A DNA stretch of 64,000 nucleotides, taken from contig JBLWGC010000092.1 of NCBI GenBank assembly GCA_048772705.1, positions 1-64,000 of the forward strand. The letters run 5' to 3'. Positions 42,109 through 53,066 of the stretch are shown one piece after another; position 1 is the first letter of the stretch; each line of letters starts with the position of its first letter. The stretch comes from Leidyana gryllorum EB-2025a. Lineage: Eukaryota > Apicomplexa. Under the pieces are notes generated by a model. That model was given only the letters and a program-made list of their open reading frames with translations, was not told where the DNA came from and did no database searches. The translations under genes and the position numbers were made by a program.

Positions 42109-45100
42109 ATGCAGGACTTCGATGCAGAGGAAGACGAGAGGTATTGGAACCGCCTGACTGAACAGCACGAGAGAGCGGATGTGGCAATACCCCAGACAAC
42201 GGGTAATGTATTTGAGGATGTCTTGGAGGCTCTGAGAGGGTAAGCTTGAGTGGGTTTGAAGACTGCTTTTTATCTGTTCACCGCAGGACTGACGCGAGGC
42301 GTCCCCAGAGTCTGGGGCGCCCCCCTCAAATGACGGTACTGCGACGAAGTCGTCGGGGTCGTTTACGCAAGGAGGTCAGAGACATATATCTCCACGAGGA
42401 GTTCCCTTGTGGGGTTGTGGACTGTGGCGTCTGTCAAGAAATGGAAGAGGATAGTGAAGGAGCGAAGCTTTCTGCTCAGTCTATCGTTCTGATAGACTCT
42501 CCGGTGGCGATTCAGGAAGTTGACTTCCTGTGGGACGACCCGTCGGTGAACAACGTGGTGATTCTTCAGTCTGTTTTGGACGAAGTCCGAGAGAAGTCCA
42601 GAAGGCGTAATTATCGACGGCTGTTACGGCTGTGTGGTTTTGAGGCTCCTGACGGCGTAGTTGCAGCCGGGAACACGAGACGTCAACGCCGTAAGGTTCT
42701 GGGAGACCAAGATGAGGTCCCTCCCAACCGTCGCTTCTACCTGTTTCCAAACACCGCGATGGTGGGGACTTTTGCGCCCCGTGAAGATTGGGAAACCGAG
42801 GATGCCTATTCCTGCCGTCTCGTGAAGCGGTCAGCTTTGTGGTACAATAGACACCGCAACTCGGACGGCGATGCCATGGACGAGATGAGCGCCTCTGCTG
42901 ATCCCAAGGTGGTGGTGCTGACCACCACTGAGAAGAGGAAACAAATGCTGATATGCAACGAGGAGGATCGAGTGACAGCAATGACTCTGTCAGAGTGGAT
43001 CAACAAGGCTCGCACTCAACACCCGACCGCAGGCGAAAAGCTCGTTGGCAATTATGCGGATGACGATATGGCGGAGGGGTTGGGAGGTGTGAGGGAGGCG
43101 GACCCTGAAGAGCGGGAGCGATCGATGCGTGCGTTGGATCTTCTTCGAAAGGCTGCTGATGGTATTGACGTGGTGCTGCGAGACGATTTACGTAAAGCTC
43201 AAGCGGTATATCCGCCTCATTTGTCTCCCACCACACTGGCGGCTCGTGTGCGAGCAGGTCGCGCGTTCCAAGGAAGCCTCAAGACCGCCCCCACTACCTG
43301 CTGGAAGGCCACAGTCACTGTGCCCCATGGTGACGAGAGTATTGACATTAAGATCGCGGGCAGTGTGAACATCAATCGCGCTGTGGACGGAGATATAGTC
43401 GTGGTGGAAATGTTGGACGATCAAGATATCATTGCCAGGAAAGCCGCCGCGGCTGAAGAAGCTCGACTGGATGGAGTGGACGAACTCGATTTGGAGGCGA
43501 GGAGACCGGTTACGGATATCCAACCCGATCGTCAACACTATATTGGCCGTGTGATTGGCATTGTCCAGCGTAACTGGCACACTTATTGTGGGAGCCTCTT
43601 GAAGGGAGTGGCCAGTGGGACTCAGCGTGGGGAGGATCGAAAGTTTGTCCCCGCCAGTCCGAAGATCCCTCCGTTCGTCATCCGCACCCACCAAGCCGCA
43701 GCTCTCGAGGGCCGACGATTGGTCGCTTGCATGGATTCGTGGGATCGATACAGTTTGTACGCCAGAGGGCATTGGATTGAAGACTTGGGTGTGGCCGGAG
43801 AGGATGCCACAGAAGCAAAAGTGATTCTGAGAGAGCACAATGTGATAACGCGAGAGTTCCCTCCCTCAGTGATGCGATGTTTGCCACCCCCGTCCTATCA
43901 AGTGTCCAATGAAGACATGAGCACCCGACTGGACATTCGTCTGAAAAAGTGTTTCTGTGACAATTGCCGTCTGCAGCGGAATGGCAAAGAGATTCCCGGG
44001 ACAAAGGACCCCAAACTGGAAGAGTTGGTGGGAACACCGTGTATTTTTTATGCGGACAAGTCGCGTAAGGACCGTCCGTTATTGAATTGGCTCGAGGAGG
44101 ACGTGGAACCGTACAAGGCTGCTGTTAAGCGTCGAAAGAAGAATCCCAAGTACGAAGAGTACGAGGATCCAGAGCTTCTGGGATCAACTGGTACAATCTG
44201 TTGTTCAATTGATCCCCCAACGTGTGTGGATATAGACGACTCTCTTTCAGTAAAGTTCCTGAAGAACGGCAATTATGAGATCGGAGTTCACATTGCTGAT
44301 GTGACTCACTATGTGAAGGCCGATACCGCCATTGATGTCGAAGCGGCTGAGAGATGTACAACAGTATATCTCGTCAACCAACGTACCGATATGTTGCCCA
44401 AGAGGTTAAGTGCTGATATATGTTCCCTGAAATCCGGGGTAGATCGGCTTAGTTTCAGCGTGTTCTGGGAGATGACTCCCAATGCTAAAATCAAGAACAC
44501 CCGCTTCCACAAGACGGTAATGCACGCTGTGGCAGCATTCAATTATCAACAAGCGCAAAACATCATTGATGACGGCCAGGACAATGGGCCGATGGCAGTG
44601 CGTCTGCGTGTGCTCAATGATTTGGCCAAGAAACTGCGTGCTCGCCGAATGGAAGCGGGCGCTGTGGAGCTGTCGGCGACGGAAGTCAAGTTCACAATGG
44701 ACGATAAGGGTCAACCGGTCGAAGTGGAACCGTATCCTGAACTTGAAACACATCACTTGGTTGAAGAGTTTATGCTTCTAGCCAATATGGCCGTTGCTGA
44801 GAAGATTTACCAGACTTTCCCGGACTGCGCTGTGCTCAGACGCCATCCTCCCCCCAAAGCCGACGGGCTCGCACTGTTGGCCAAGATTCTGGCTGAGAAA
44901 GGGTTCAACTTTAAGTACGGCACGAGTGCAGAGTTGGCTGATTCATTGACCAAAGCCACCCGGCCGGATGACCCCGAGTTCAACAGACAGCTGAGGGCCA
45001 TCACGGTTCAGTACATGAATCAAGCAGTGTACTTTTGCACCGGCGAGATCAAAGATCCCGAACAGATGCGTCACTACGCTCTCGCCAGCAACTTTTATAC

Positions 45101-45762
45101 ACACTTCACCTCTCCAATCAGACGGTACGCAGATGTCCTCGTGCATCGACTGCTGGCCGCGGCACTCGGAGTCGCCCCACTGTCGATCAGTATGGCGCAG
45201 ACGGCGAGGATCACCGATCTGTGTCAAAAGATGACGGAAAGACATCGGAACGCGCAATTTTGTGGGAGAGATTCTGCGAGCTTCTATGCCTACAAACTGT
45301 TTAGCAAGAAAGGGAACCTTGAGGTCCGTGGAGTTGTGACCCAAGTTCGAGCCAACGGGTGTTTGGTACACGTGCCTGAATGGGGAGTTGATGGACACGC
45401 CGTTGTAGATAGCTCTCAGTTTAAGTACGACCCCCAAGCGAGGGTATTGGAAAGCATTACTCGCCCCGGCGAGGTGATCAGCATGTTCGATCACGTCGCT
45501 GTCCAAGTGGAGACTTCCGATGAGGACTATAGGTAAGCGTTCCCTTCTTGGCGGGGGCGTCCATATCCACACCCACACTTTCAGGTATCGTGTGTCATAC
45601 GTCCTGATCAAGAAACTACCGCTGGCTGCCAAGCCCTCCCAACAGCATAGAAACGTCCCCACTAGCAGACCTTCATCAGAGAAGATGAGGTCCTCAGTCA
45701 AGAGGGCCTCTTCCAGTCAGTCCCGACAGAGCAACAAGGCGACTAAAAAATCGTCCAAGTAG
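42109..45762 (+). CDS. DIS3: DIS3/Rrp44, catalytic exosome ribonuclease
   Basis: Exons 42287-45532 and 45585-45762, plus an in-frame upstream exon 42109-42239; 1184 residues, or 1126 from the ATG at 42330, where MTVLRRSRRGRLRKEVRDIY matches the normal DIS3 N-terminus. The order is: CR3 cysteine motif (CGVVDCGVC), PIN domain, two cold-shock domains, RNB exonuclease with IDPPTCVDIDDSLSV (the Mg-binding aspartates intact) and TSPIRRYADVLVHR, then an S1 domain (GVVTQVRANGCLVHVPEWG). DIS3 degrades RNA 3'-5' at the base of the exosome. In the PIN domain the last catalytic Asp (TNDRK in human) reads TTTEKRK, so endonuclease activity is uncertain. The C-terminal tail is Ser/Lys-rich. Confidence 0.93.
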
Positions 45763-45885
45763 ACCTGTGTGCGCGTCCCGAAACCATCAAGTGGAAAAAT
45801 TGATCTTACATATCACTCACTCATTCACTCACCCACTCATTCTTTCAGCCCTTAACTCTTCGGTCGCTGATCTAGTTTACACACG
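45763..45885 (+). repeat. Short spacer with CACTCATT microsatellite
   Basis: The spacer between DIS3 and the SPRY-like gene carries CACTCACTCATTCACTCACC-type repeats at about 45817-45846. I see no gene here; it probably contains the next gene's promoter. Confidence 0.6.
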
Positions 45886-46641
45886 ATGAAGAAGGGATTC
45901 GGTCATCTTATTCCTGGTCGCAAGGACAGAGGCAACTCTTCCAGTGGCGGCCCCAATATTCATGAAGCTACTTATGACAACAGCACCGATGGCTCTCGTA
46001 TGACCACCTCTCTTGTACCCATGGACAAGGATGAGTGTATGAGCTACAACAACACTCTCTTCTCGGGCCATCAGTCCATTCAAGCCATGCCCTCAGCCTG
46101 GGGCGTCGTTGAATGCCGCATGGACCCTACCAGAGATGCTGGAAATGTTGCGAACTGTCTTCTGACTGGCGCACCTCAGCTCCGAGAGGGAACAAATCTC
46201 ATCAAATTCTATCAATTCCCAGGCTGCCAAGGCGGAGTCTCTTATGGACTCTCACACATCGGTTTGTGGGCTTGCGGTTATGGCCTCCGCGGCGCTCTCA
46301 TCCATCCTCAAGGTAATCTGGCATCAAATTCCTTACTCAAGCAAGGCTACTGCCGACCATTCGGCCCCAACTCCACCGTTGACATGATCATCGAAGTTGC
46401 CCAGAGTATCGCCAATGTCTACTTCTACGTTGACGGTGTCAACTGCGGCCACGCCTACTGCCTCGATTTCCGATACAACCCGGTACTCATGAACTCCCTA
46501 CGCCCGGTTGTGCAGTTCACTGATGGTGCCTGCGGAAGCCGTGTGGTGGTCGCTTGCCACCCAACTTCGGAACTCGGCGTCGGTGGTGCGCCCTGGAGAC
46601 AGACCCGATCTCAACCAGTGCCGGGCAACCCTTGCAATTAG
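45886..46641 (+). CDS. SPRY-like beta-sandwich protein, unrecognised
   Basis: A single-exon gene of 251 residues with ATG at 45886. The segment VYFYVDGVNCGHAYCLDFRY then LRPVVQFTDGACGSRVVV has the strand-turn-strand layout of SPRY/B30.2 folds (known pattern: a strand with VNG, then PAV.F). The rest is Gly/Ser/Asn-rich with nine or more Cys. No N-terminal signal peptide is evident. Third codon positions are often C, unlike most neighbours, which could reflect high expression or a different origin. SPRY-like is an inference from a weak pattern. Confidence 0.6.
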   Translation: MKKGFGHLIPGRKDRGNSSSGGPNIHEATYDNSTDGSRMTTSLVPMDKDECMSYNNTLFSGHQSIQAMPSAWGVVECRMDPTRDAGNVANCLLTGAPQLREGTNLIKFYQFPGCQGGVSYGLSHIGLWACGYGLRGALIHPQGNLASNSLLKQGYCRPFGPNSTVDMIIEVAQSIANVYFYVDGVNCGHAYCLDFRYNPVLMNSLRPVVQFTDGACGSRVVVACHPTSELGVGGAPWRQTRSQPVPGNPCN

Positions 46642-47147
46642 GCTATGAGATCCAACAAGCTTGTTTTCCTCCATTGTTTTGATTTGTGACGCGATTGTCG
46701 GATTCTACTCCGTCAAGTAATTGCTCTGTCATGAAACCACTAAGTTAGAGAGGCAAACATACTCCCTAGGTGTCAGAGAAGCTACACCCACTTCGGACGT
46801 AAGCACCAAACCCATATGTACAACCGCTCCGAACCACCGAGGCATGCCGATATCAGACAAACTAAACTGAATCAATGTGTGTGCATTGGTTGGGGAGCCT
46901 GTAGGAACGAAAAACACTTAGAGATCTACGCGTAGCATCCCACATGTGTACGGAGACACAAACTTGACGGACACTTTGTCGGGGATGACACACACATGAC
47001 CTGCGCGGGTGTTGTATGAGTGAAAACTTTGGACCCGCGCAATCGCGCTCATCTTTTTCGAAAAGACACAAACTCCCGGCGGGCCGACTCTGAGTGGGAT
47101 TTCGGATCGGCGGTGCTGAGTGGGGTTGTGAGACCGCGCGTTTTCGA
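46642..47147. other. Intergenic region without a recognised gene
   Basis: About 500 bases between the SPRY-like gene and the first ankyrin gene. Short open frames occur on both strands but none shows conserved blocks or splice joins. An extension of the ankyrin gene upstream of its ATG at 47148 stays open to 47094 without another ATG. Confidence 0.5.
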
Positions 47148-48818
47148 ATGTTGAACTTCTTCACGTACGTGACATGGTGGGCAGAACGCACGGATCATGT
47201 GAACAAGTTGTTGCGAAAGGCGCGATCTAAGGGTCAGCCTTGCGTGATAAGGGGGTGTTGGGAGAAGATCAAGCGCATTTTGCAGTGTGGGTGTACAAAG
47301 GTTGTTCGCGTGAACTTTGACTGCGTGCGAGACGTTACGACAGAGCCCGAGGACAGTGTGTTATGTCGTGGGGAGGGGGAAGTGTGGGTAGCCGAGCACT
47401 ACTCGAGTGTGGGTGTGCCGTATGGGAAAGACGATCAACGCATCACTGTGGCTGAGGCGGTGCGAGTGTGTTTCCGAGACGACGATTTCACAACCCTGAT
47501 GTGGGTTTTGGGACACCAGCCTCGTGAGATCTGGTTCACGTATCTCTCTCGAACGCCGGGCATAAAGTGTGTGAAATATAACTCTGTGGCCATATTTCGA
47601 GAGTTATGTGGGGAGGGGCTGTGTGACCCGAGGGTGGAGCGCGACAGTATACTGAACGCGTCTCCGATGATGATGGCAGCGATAGGGCGACGCGACACTT
47701 TGCTGAGGTATATGATGAAAGAGTACCCGGGTATGCTATCAGAGGTGGATCGGGGCGGACACTCACTGCTGCACTTCACCGCGATAGGAGGGGACATTAC
47801 AATGTACAAAGAAGTGGAGGCGGAGTTGTTGCGGGGAGGGGCTTTGGAGGCGAGATCGCGCGCTTACTGGGGAAGACTTCCCACAATGGTAGCTGCGTTG
47901 TTTGATCAGTTGAGTGTTCTGGAGTACCTGAGTGAGTCTCAGCCTGATGCATTGGATAAGACCGACAGGGAGGGCTTGAGTGTTGTACAGTACGCATTAG
48001 CGGGATCGGCGACGAAGAGTCTCCATTTTCTGCAGAGAGTGGCGCCTTGGGGGTTTGCGCAGGTTGGCAAGGAGCGGGTGACCTCTTTGATGATTGCAGC
48101 GTACTTTGGGAGTGCAGCAACATGTCAGTTGCTTTTGAGAATCAGGCAGGCACTGGCACCCACGACGTTTCGGTTCCAAGAAGAGCTCGAGGAGGAGGAC
48201 GAGGTGCAACAGACCGCTTTGGATTACGGAGTGAAGGCGGCTCGTTCCTCGTGCGTGCTGTATCTGCTTCGATTGACGGGCGAGACGTCTGCGGGTCAAC
48301 TGAGTCAGTTGGTGTCGGCGTGCCGGAAGCACCACAGTCTGGTGACACTGAGAGAGGTTTGTCAACTTGAGCGTACATTTTGCTCAATGATTCCCGGATC
48401 GAGTGCGGCTTGCGAGCTGATCGCGATTGAGACGCAGGGAGACTACGACGTATTTCTGGCACAGAGGCGGGCCGAATACGACAGAATGGAAGAAGCCCGG
48501 TACGCGTGGCTGGATTTGGACGCGGAACAGACCGCGATGAGGCGGCGGCGTGCGGCGGGTGTGATTAGCGAAGAAGAGTTGAACGCGGAGCAGGCGCGGA
48601 TCGATGCGAGTCGAGAGCGACTGCAGTACATTACGGATCAAGCATATGTGACAGTGTGCAATACCGCTCTGACATCAGTCTGTTTGCACGATTATGCAGT
48701 TCAGACAGTGAGTCGGTGGCTAAATAAGCGTGTTATTCATGTTACAGCTCAGCGGCCACTTCCGGTGAATTTCCGATTGGAAGGCGGTGATGACATTAGT
48801 GAACAAACTCGTGATTGA
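47148..48818 (+). CDS. Ankyrin-repeat protein, copy 1
   Basis: 556 residues, single exon, ATG at 47148 (an upstream GTG at 47094 is in frame). Ankyrin-type helix pairs occur near residues 195-330: HSLLHFTAIGGDITMYKEVE, LPTMVAALFDQLSVLEYL, LSVVQYALAGSATKSLHFLQ, TSLMIAAYFGSAATCQLLL. The C-terminal third is a charged helical region (AEYDRMEEARYAWLDLDAEQ) with a predicted coiled coil. Ankyrin repeats mediate protein-protein binding. It shares order and phrasing of repeats with the genes at 48953 and 51434 but is quite diverged. No membrane segment is evident. Confidence 0.8.
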   Translation: MLNFFTYVTWWAERTDHVNKLLRKARSKGQPCVIRGCWEKIKRILQCGCTKVVRVNFDCVRDVTTEPEDSVLCRGEGEVWVAEHYSSVGVPYGKDDQRITVAEAVRVCFRDDDFTTLMWVLGHQPREIWFTYLSRTPGIKCVKYNSVAIFRELCGEGLCDPRVERDSILNASPMMMAAIGRRDTLLRYMMKEYPGMLSEVDRGGHSLLHFTAIGGDITMYKEVEAELLRGGALEARSRAYWGRLPTMVAALFDQLSVLEYLSESQPDALDKTDREGLSVVQYALAGSATKSLHFLQRVAPWGFAQVGKERVTSLMIAAYFGSAATCQLLLRIRQALAPTTFRFQEELEEEDEVQQTALDYGVKAARSSCVLYLLRLTGETSAGQLSQLVSACRKHHSLVTLREVCQLERTFCSMIPGSSAACELIAIETQGDYDVFLAQRRAEYDRMEEARYAWLDLDAEQTAMRRRRAAGVISEEELNAEQARIDASRERLQYITDQAYVTVCNTALTSVCLHDYAVQTVSRWLNKRVIHVTAQRPLPVNFRLEGGDDISEQTRD

Positions 48819-48952
48819 AAATGGTATTAATGGTAAATAGAGACGGCTAAAAACAACGCTGGCGGCTTTATTTGCTGCTGTTGTCGAGTTCTGGGCGGTC
48901 GCGCCGTAAGGGGTATCTCTATCGTGGAGAGGGTTAGAGCGAAACCTCAAGA

Positions 48953-50377
48953 ATGGATCTTCCACCTTTCTTTGAGCGCCTCTCAACACTGCGAACTCGG
49001 ATACAGTTCCTCAGATCGTTGAAAAAGAGAGTTAAGACACCCAACGATAAGGAAGGATGTATCGTCAAAGTGGTTTGTGACAGCCACTTGTTGAGCAAAC
49101 ATCCACACCCGTCGACACCCCAACAAGAAATGATCACTCGAGAGTATGGGGTGTGGGTGTGGAGTTTGACAGCTGCGCCCAGTTGTTGTGCTGCTGCGGG
49201 CGGATCCAAGGATCAGTCGATCCTTCACCTCGATCAATTGATAGAGTCCGGAGAGACCATTTCTGTGTACACGGCTATGGCTCTCGCTGTCATATCAGAT
49301 GACTCTGGCACTTTAAAGTGGTTGATGGATGCCGTACTGCCGATCGAGTTGGCTGCCAGCATTGAACGGTGCGCAGGGGCGCCGAGTTTGATGCTGGTGT
49401 CTCTGGGTCTGGGTCACCTGCAGTGTGCCCAGGTATTGTATGCCGCTGTCCCAAGGGTGCTTGAGCAGCGGGATCAAGACGAGCTTTCGGCGCTGCACTA
49501 TGCTTCATTTGGAGGCAGAATTGACGTGTATAAGTGGGTTTTGGAGCGATTGCCACCGTCACAATTAAGCCGAGAACATCCGCTCAAGGTTACGCCAGCC
49601 ATGGCAGCTGCGGCATCGGATCGAACAGATCTCCTTAGGTGGTTGGCTGACGAGGACGCACAACATATTACAGCTCTGGATTCCGAGAACTTCAGTATCG
49701 CACACTACGCTGCTGGCGCTGGAGCTTGTCGCGCGCTGGCCGTTCTGAAGGAGCACAATGTGGAATTGATTCTTCCACCGAAAGACACAAAGATATCGAC
49801 CATGATGGTTGCGGCATTCTTCGGAGAGCTGGGACTCCCGAGAGCTTTCAAAACTCTATATCCTCAAGAATTAGCCTTGGCTCTTATGGAGGGGGATATT
49901 AATGGTCGTCTGGCGCTCCACTACGCCGTGTGGGGCAGAATTCCAGAGACCATCGATTTCTTCTGTAAATTAGTATTACCAGATTTCGAGGCCGGCGTTC
50001 ACTTACTCTTGGACGCCTGTGAACAGTTCAACTGCTTAGACGTCTTCAAGGCCGTCATGAAACGCTTCCCTGAATATCAACCTCACTTTGCTACATGGGT
50101 CGTCGAGAATCGGGCTGGAGACCTCCTGAATTTCATGGAGACGACTCGCCGAAGTGGACCGTCCTCAAACATCACTCTTGCTGCTCCTGCCGCCGCGCCC
50201 AATTGGGGATCAATGCCCTGTGACGAGGCCTTCCCCCTTCCCGGAGATGAAGACGCCCTCTTTCTACAGTATTACAGCGACTTTTTACAAGAAGGTATAT
50301 CTAAATGGCTCGCTGCTGCGAAGGAACCTACGCCTCGCTGGCTTGATCTGCCCCGGCAGCACTTCAGGGTGCGCTGA
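48953..50377 (+). CDS. Ankyrin-repeat protein, copy 2
   Basis: 474 residues, single exon, ATG at 48953, 134 bases after copy 1. Repeats include SALHYASFGGRIDVYKWVLE, TPAMAAAASDRTDLLRWLA, FSIAHYAAGAGACRALAVL, STMMVAAFFGELGLPRAF and RLALHYAVWGRIPETIDFF. The C-terminal 70 residues are not ankyrin and end in an aromatic/acidic stretch. It is closely related to copy 3 in block order (HYA..G, TPAM.AA, AHY.AG). Function unknown; a lineage-specific expansion of scaffolds is inference. Confidence 0.8.
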   Translation: MDLPPFFERLSTLRTRIQFLRSLKKRVKTPNDKEGCIVKVVCDSHLLSKHPHPSTPQQEMITREYGVWVWSLTAAPSCCAAAGGSKDQSILHLDQLIESGETISVYTAMALAVISDDSGTLKWLMDAVLPIELAASIERCAGAPSLMLVSLGLGHLQCAQVLYAAVPRVLEQRDQDELSALHYASFGGRIDVYKWVLERLPPSQLSREHPLKVTPAMAAAASDRTDLLRWLADEDAQHITALDSENFSIAHYAAGAGACRALAVLKEHNVELILPPKDTKISTMMVAAFFGELGLPRAFKTLYPQELALALMEGDINGRLALHYAVWGRIPETIDFFCKLVLPDFEAGVHLLLDACEQFNCLDVFKAVMKRFPEYQPHFATWVVENRAGDLLNFMETTRRSGPSSNITLAAPAAAPNWGSMPCDEAFPLPGDEDALFLQYYSDFLQEGISKWLAAAKEPTPRWLDLPRQHFRVR

Positions 50378-50852
50378 CACAGAGAAACACACAGAGACAG
50401 AGACGGACATCAAGAAGTTCATACTGCTGCTACTACGGACCCGTCCGACTCCTTGCATGATGCGACTCATGAATACTCAATGATGATGTTCACAAGAGAA
50501 GAACCAAACCCCGACAGGGGGGAGAAGATCAACAACAACAACAACCACAAAGGTCCCAACAACAGGTAGATCGATCGATCGTGCTCCCCAACACACACTG
50601 TATATACTCAATCTTCTCTGACATCTTGAATTATAACCAATAATTAGATGTTCGCGTGATCGGCTTCAAACATACGCGAGTATTCAATTCTAAACTCAAA
50701 GATCTCCCTAACCTATACCCATTCCCAACATAACAACCTGTGCCGAAGGTCCCAACCCTCAAATAAGCATTTCCGCCCTCCTCAAACAAATCAATAACCC
50801 ACACACTACCCTCTCACATCCCAAACTCTACCCACTCAAACCCCACACAAAT
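50378..50852. other. Intergenic region, strand-skewed
   Basis: No gene recognised. The plus strand has CAA and GATC runs at about 50530-50580, and from about 50690 it is rich in C and A and poor in G. This skew continues into the orphan minus-strand gene. Confidence 0.5.
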
Positions 50853-51254
50853 CTAAACACCACCCGAACCCTCGATCTTGACCACCATCTCCCAAACTCT
50901 TTTCCTACCAGTCGCTTTTACTGGGCAATGACTGCTCCCCCACAAACCCCCCAGATCAAACACCCAAATCTTCCCGCCCCCGCTCTCCCTCACGCTCCCA
51001 CACATGCCACTTCCCCACCTACGTAAACCTGTCGACCTGCTCCGTACGACCGTTTTCCACTCCATTGACCATTTTTCGAGCAAATCAATCAAATCCCTTC
51101 GCTCACTATATTCGAGCGCTGTAAAAGAACCAATCGGACTGCCCCCGCGGAATTCACCACAACAACCATTCCGGACCACCCTATTCGCACCGACGTAAAG
51201 TCTATTGCTTGTCAATGACAGACATGTCCCAACCATAGGGTCATTTCCTAGCAA
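50853..51254 (-). CDS. Possible orphan gene, 5' end unresolved
   Basis: Two minus-strand exons can be joined in phase, 51029-51254 and 50853-50920, across a 108-base GT-AG intron. The translated segment (LLGNDPMVGTCLSLTSNRLY, VVRNGCCGEF, ALEYSERRDLIDLLEKW) looks protein-like, and the open frame continues upstream to about 51340 without an ATG. The start may lie in another exon. I do not recognise it. The intron is G-rich on the coding strand and explains the plus-strand C/A skew. It could also be a decayed gene between two ankyrin copies. Confidence 0.35.
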   Translation of the reverse strand: MLGNDPMVGTCLSLTSNRLYVGANRVVRNGCCGEFRGGSPIGSFTALEYSERRDLIDLLEKWSMEWKTVVRSRSTGLRRWGSGMCGSVRESGGGKIWVFDLGGLWGSSHCPVKATGRKRVWEMVVKIEGSGGV

Positions 51255-51433
51255 AATGACAGTACCTCTGCAAGTAACAGCTGGCTGTAAAAACAGTTGT
51301 GCTGTTGCATTAGGTGTAAGTATGGCCCAGAATTGTTGACAGTATCTTCATTCTATGTTGTCAGCTCAGTCCAAAGTGATTGCGATCGCACAGCAAACAA
51401 TCACACTTCACCACACACAGTGAAGAACCGCCC

Positions 51434-52450
51434 ATGACATATAACCCCAGTACGGTCGCCTTCGCTTTCGGAGGTTTGGCCGAGGTCTGGGAGTGGACGG
51501 AAGAAATCAAATGCATGTTGAGAAGTTCCAAGCCCATGATGGTACCTGATAATGCGTGGAACGGTGGCAGCTCATCTCCGCTGTCGGCAGCCATGGTTAA
51601 AGACGACCTTGATGCCGCTAAACGATTGATGCACCACGGGATCCCATTGCAGCCTGGTTTGGCTATGAAAGCCATCCATTGTGGGGCATCCAGAACTCTC
51701 AAGTTTCTATGTGAAGAGGATTTGGTCAATCCATCAGAAGAGGGCGGACTGTGGTTCCGGAACCACTTGATGATAGCTTTGGCCAGCGGACAGCGTGAGA
51801 GCGCTCGAATTATACATTGGAAGTGTCCGGATATGTGCTTGGAGCGGGATGAGTTGGGATATAGTATCCTCCATTACGCAGCAACCCGGGGGGACTATGA
51901 GGAGTACCAATGGTGCCTAGAAATCCTCAGATCGAATGCAGTGGATTTGCAACGCAGCTCCAGGGGGATCACACCTGCTATGGTGGCGGCATTCCTCGGA
52001 CGCGCTGAGTTTCTAAGTGCGCTGGCCTCCAACCCTGCCGACCGCGTGCAACTGGGTCAGGCAGACCCGTACGGCTTCACAGTGGCGCACTATGTGGCCG
52101 GCTGTGGCGTAGATCACCGGTGTCGCGATTGTTTGACTGCACTCCACGAGGCGGGGGTGGATATATACGGTCCGACTTCGCTTACGGGACTCACAGTGGC
52201 GATGGTAGCTGCTCTGTGTGATCAGAACGCGGCTCTCCGCACACTCGCAGAGTTGCGACCACCAGCTTTCTACGCAGAACTGCTCCGAACAGATGGTCGG
52301 GGACGCTCAGTCTTTAACTATGCGCGGTCGATGGAAACAAAGACCGTTTTGGTTCAGAAGTTGAGTGAACTCAAAAAGGCTACGGACTATATTTTCGAAG
52401 TAGTGGTTAGCTCTCCCACCTCCACCAATAGCACAGCCTTCCCAATGTGA
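51434..52450 (+). CDS. Ankyrin-repeat protein, copy 3
   Basis: 338 residues, single exon. I choose the ATG at 51434 over an upstream TTG at 51380. Repeats: YSILHYAATRGDYEEYQWCL, TPAMVAAFLGRAEFLSALA, FTVAHYVAGCGVDHRCRDCL, LTVAMVAALCDQNAALRTLA. It is the shortest of the three copies, lacking the long C-terminal part, which could be a secondary loss. No signal peptide or membrane helix is seen. Confidence 0.8.
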   Translation: MTYNPSTVAFAFGGLAEVWEWTEEIKCMLRSSKPMMVPDNAWNGGSSSPLSAAMVKDDLDAAKRLMHHGIPLQPGLAMKAIHCGASRTLKFLCEEDLVNPSEEGGLWFRNHLMIALASGQRESARIIHWKCPDMCLERDELGYSILHYAATRGDYEEYQWCLEILRSNAVDLQRSSRGITPAMVAAFLGRAEFLSALASNPADRVQLGQADPYGFTVAHYVAGCGVDHRCRDCLTALHEAGVDIYGPTSLTGLTVAMVAALCDQNAALRTLAELRPPAFYAELLRTDGRGRSVFNYARSMETKTVLVQKLSELKKATDYIFEVVVSSPTSTNSTAFPM

Positions 52451-53066
52451 ATTGGATGGGGCAAGCGACGATCTCCTCATCCCATACACACAACACATCT
52501 TAGCGCTGCGCTCATTGGCTGGAGATGCAGCACCAGCCTCTCTCTCTCATGCCTCAACCTTCGTCCTGGTCTCGGTCTCTGCGCACTCTCCCATCAATTC
52601 TGTCTTGTCGCACAGTTAGGTTCCTTCACATAGCAGCACATACACAGACTGAGAGATTCGCATATGATTGTCCACGTGTCTGACGTCATGATCCACTGCT
52701 CTTGATGCCACCAACTTTCTATCTCTCTTTCTCTGCTACATTGCTCAGAGCATTTGATATGTTGGGTGAGGGTGTACGGCTGGCTAGCCGGGGGGGGAGG
52801 GGGGCTTTCCGGCTGATAGGCGCTTGGCGTTTGAGGGCCCAGCCGATCGATCTCCACTCCCCTGAGGAGGGTGGCCACAGCTGTTTTGTTGCACGACGAT
52901 CACCACCACGCTTAGCAGCAATGAGAAGAAGTTTACAGAAATAGGGACAGTCCTTCCTTCGATTTAGGTCAATGTTTTATCGGGCTACTCGGTCCGCCCG
53001 CTCCATCGAGCGAATGAATGAATGATTGAACGAACGAACGATTCTCACTGTGGCCTTCTACTAATT
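52451..53066. other. Intergenic region without a recognised gene
   Basis: About 600 bases between ankyrin copy 3 and the 3' end of the epsin gene. It contains a G-run near 52790 and a GAATGAATGA/GAACGAACGA tract at about 53010-53040. A plus-strand frame at 52705-52944 is open but shows low complexity and no splice or family support. Confidence 0.5.

Noticed and set aside
52702-52944. Open plus-strand frame of 80 codons
   Set aside because: G-rich low-complexity region, no ATG context, family or splice support.
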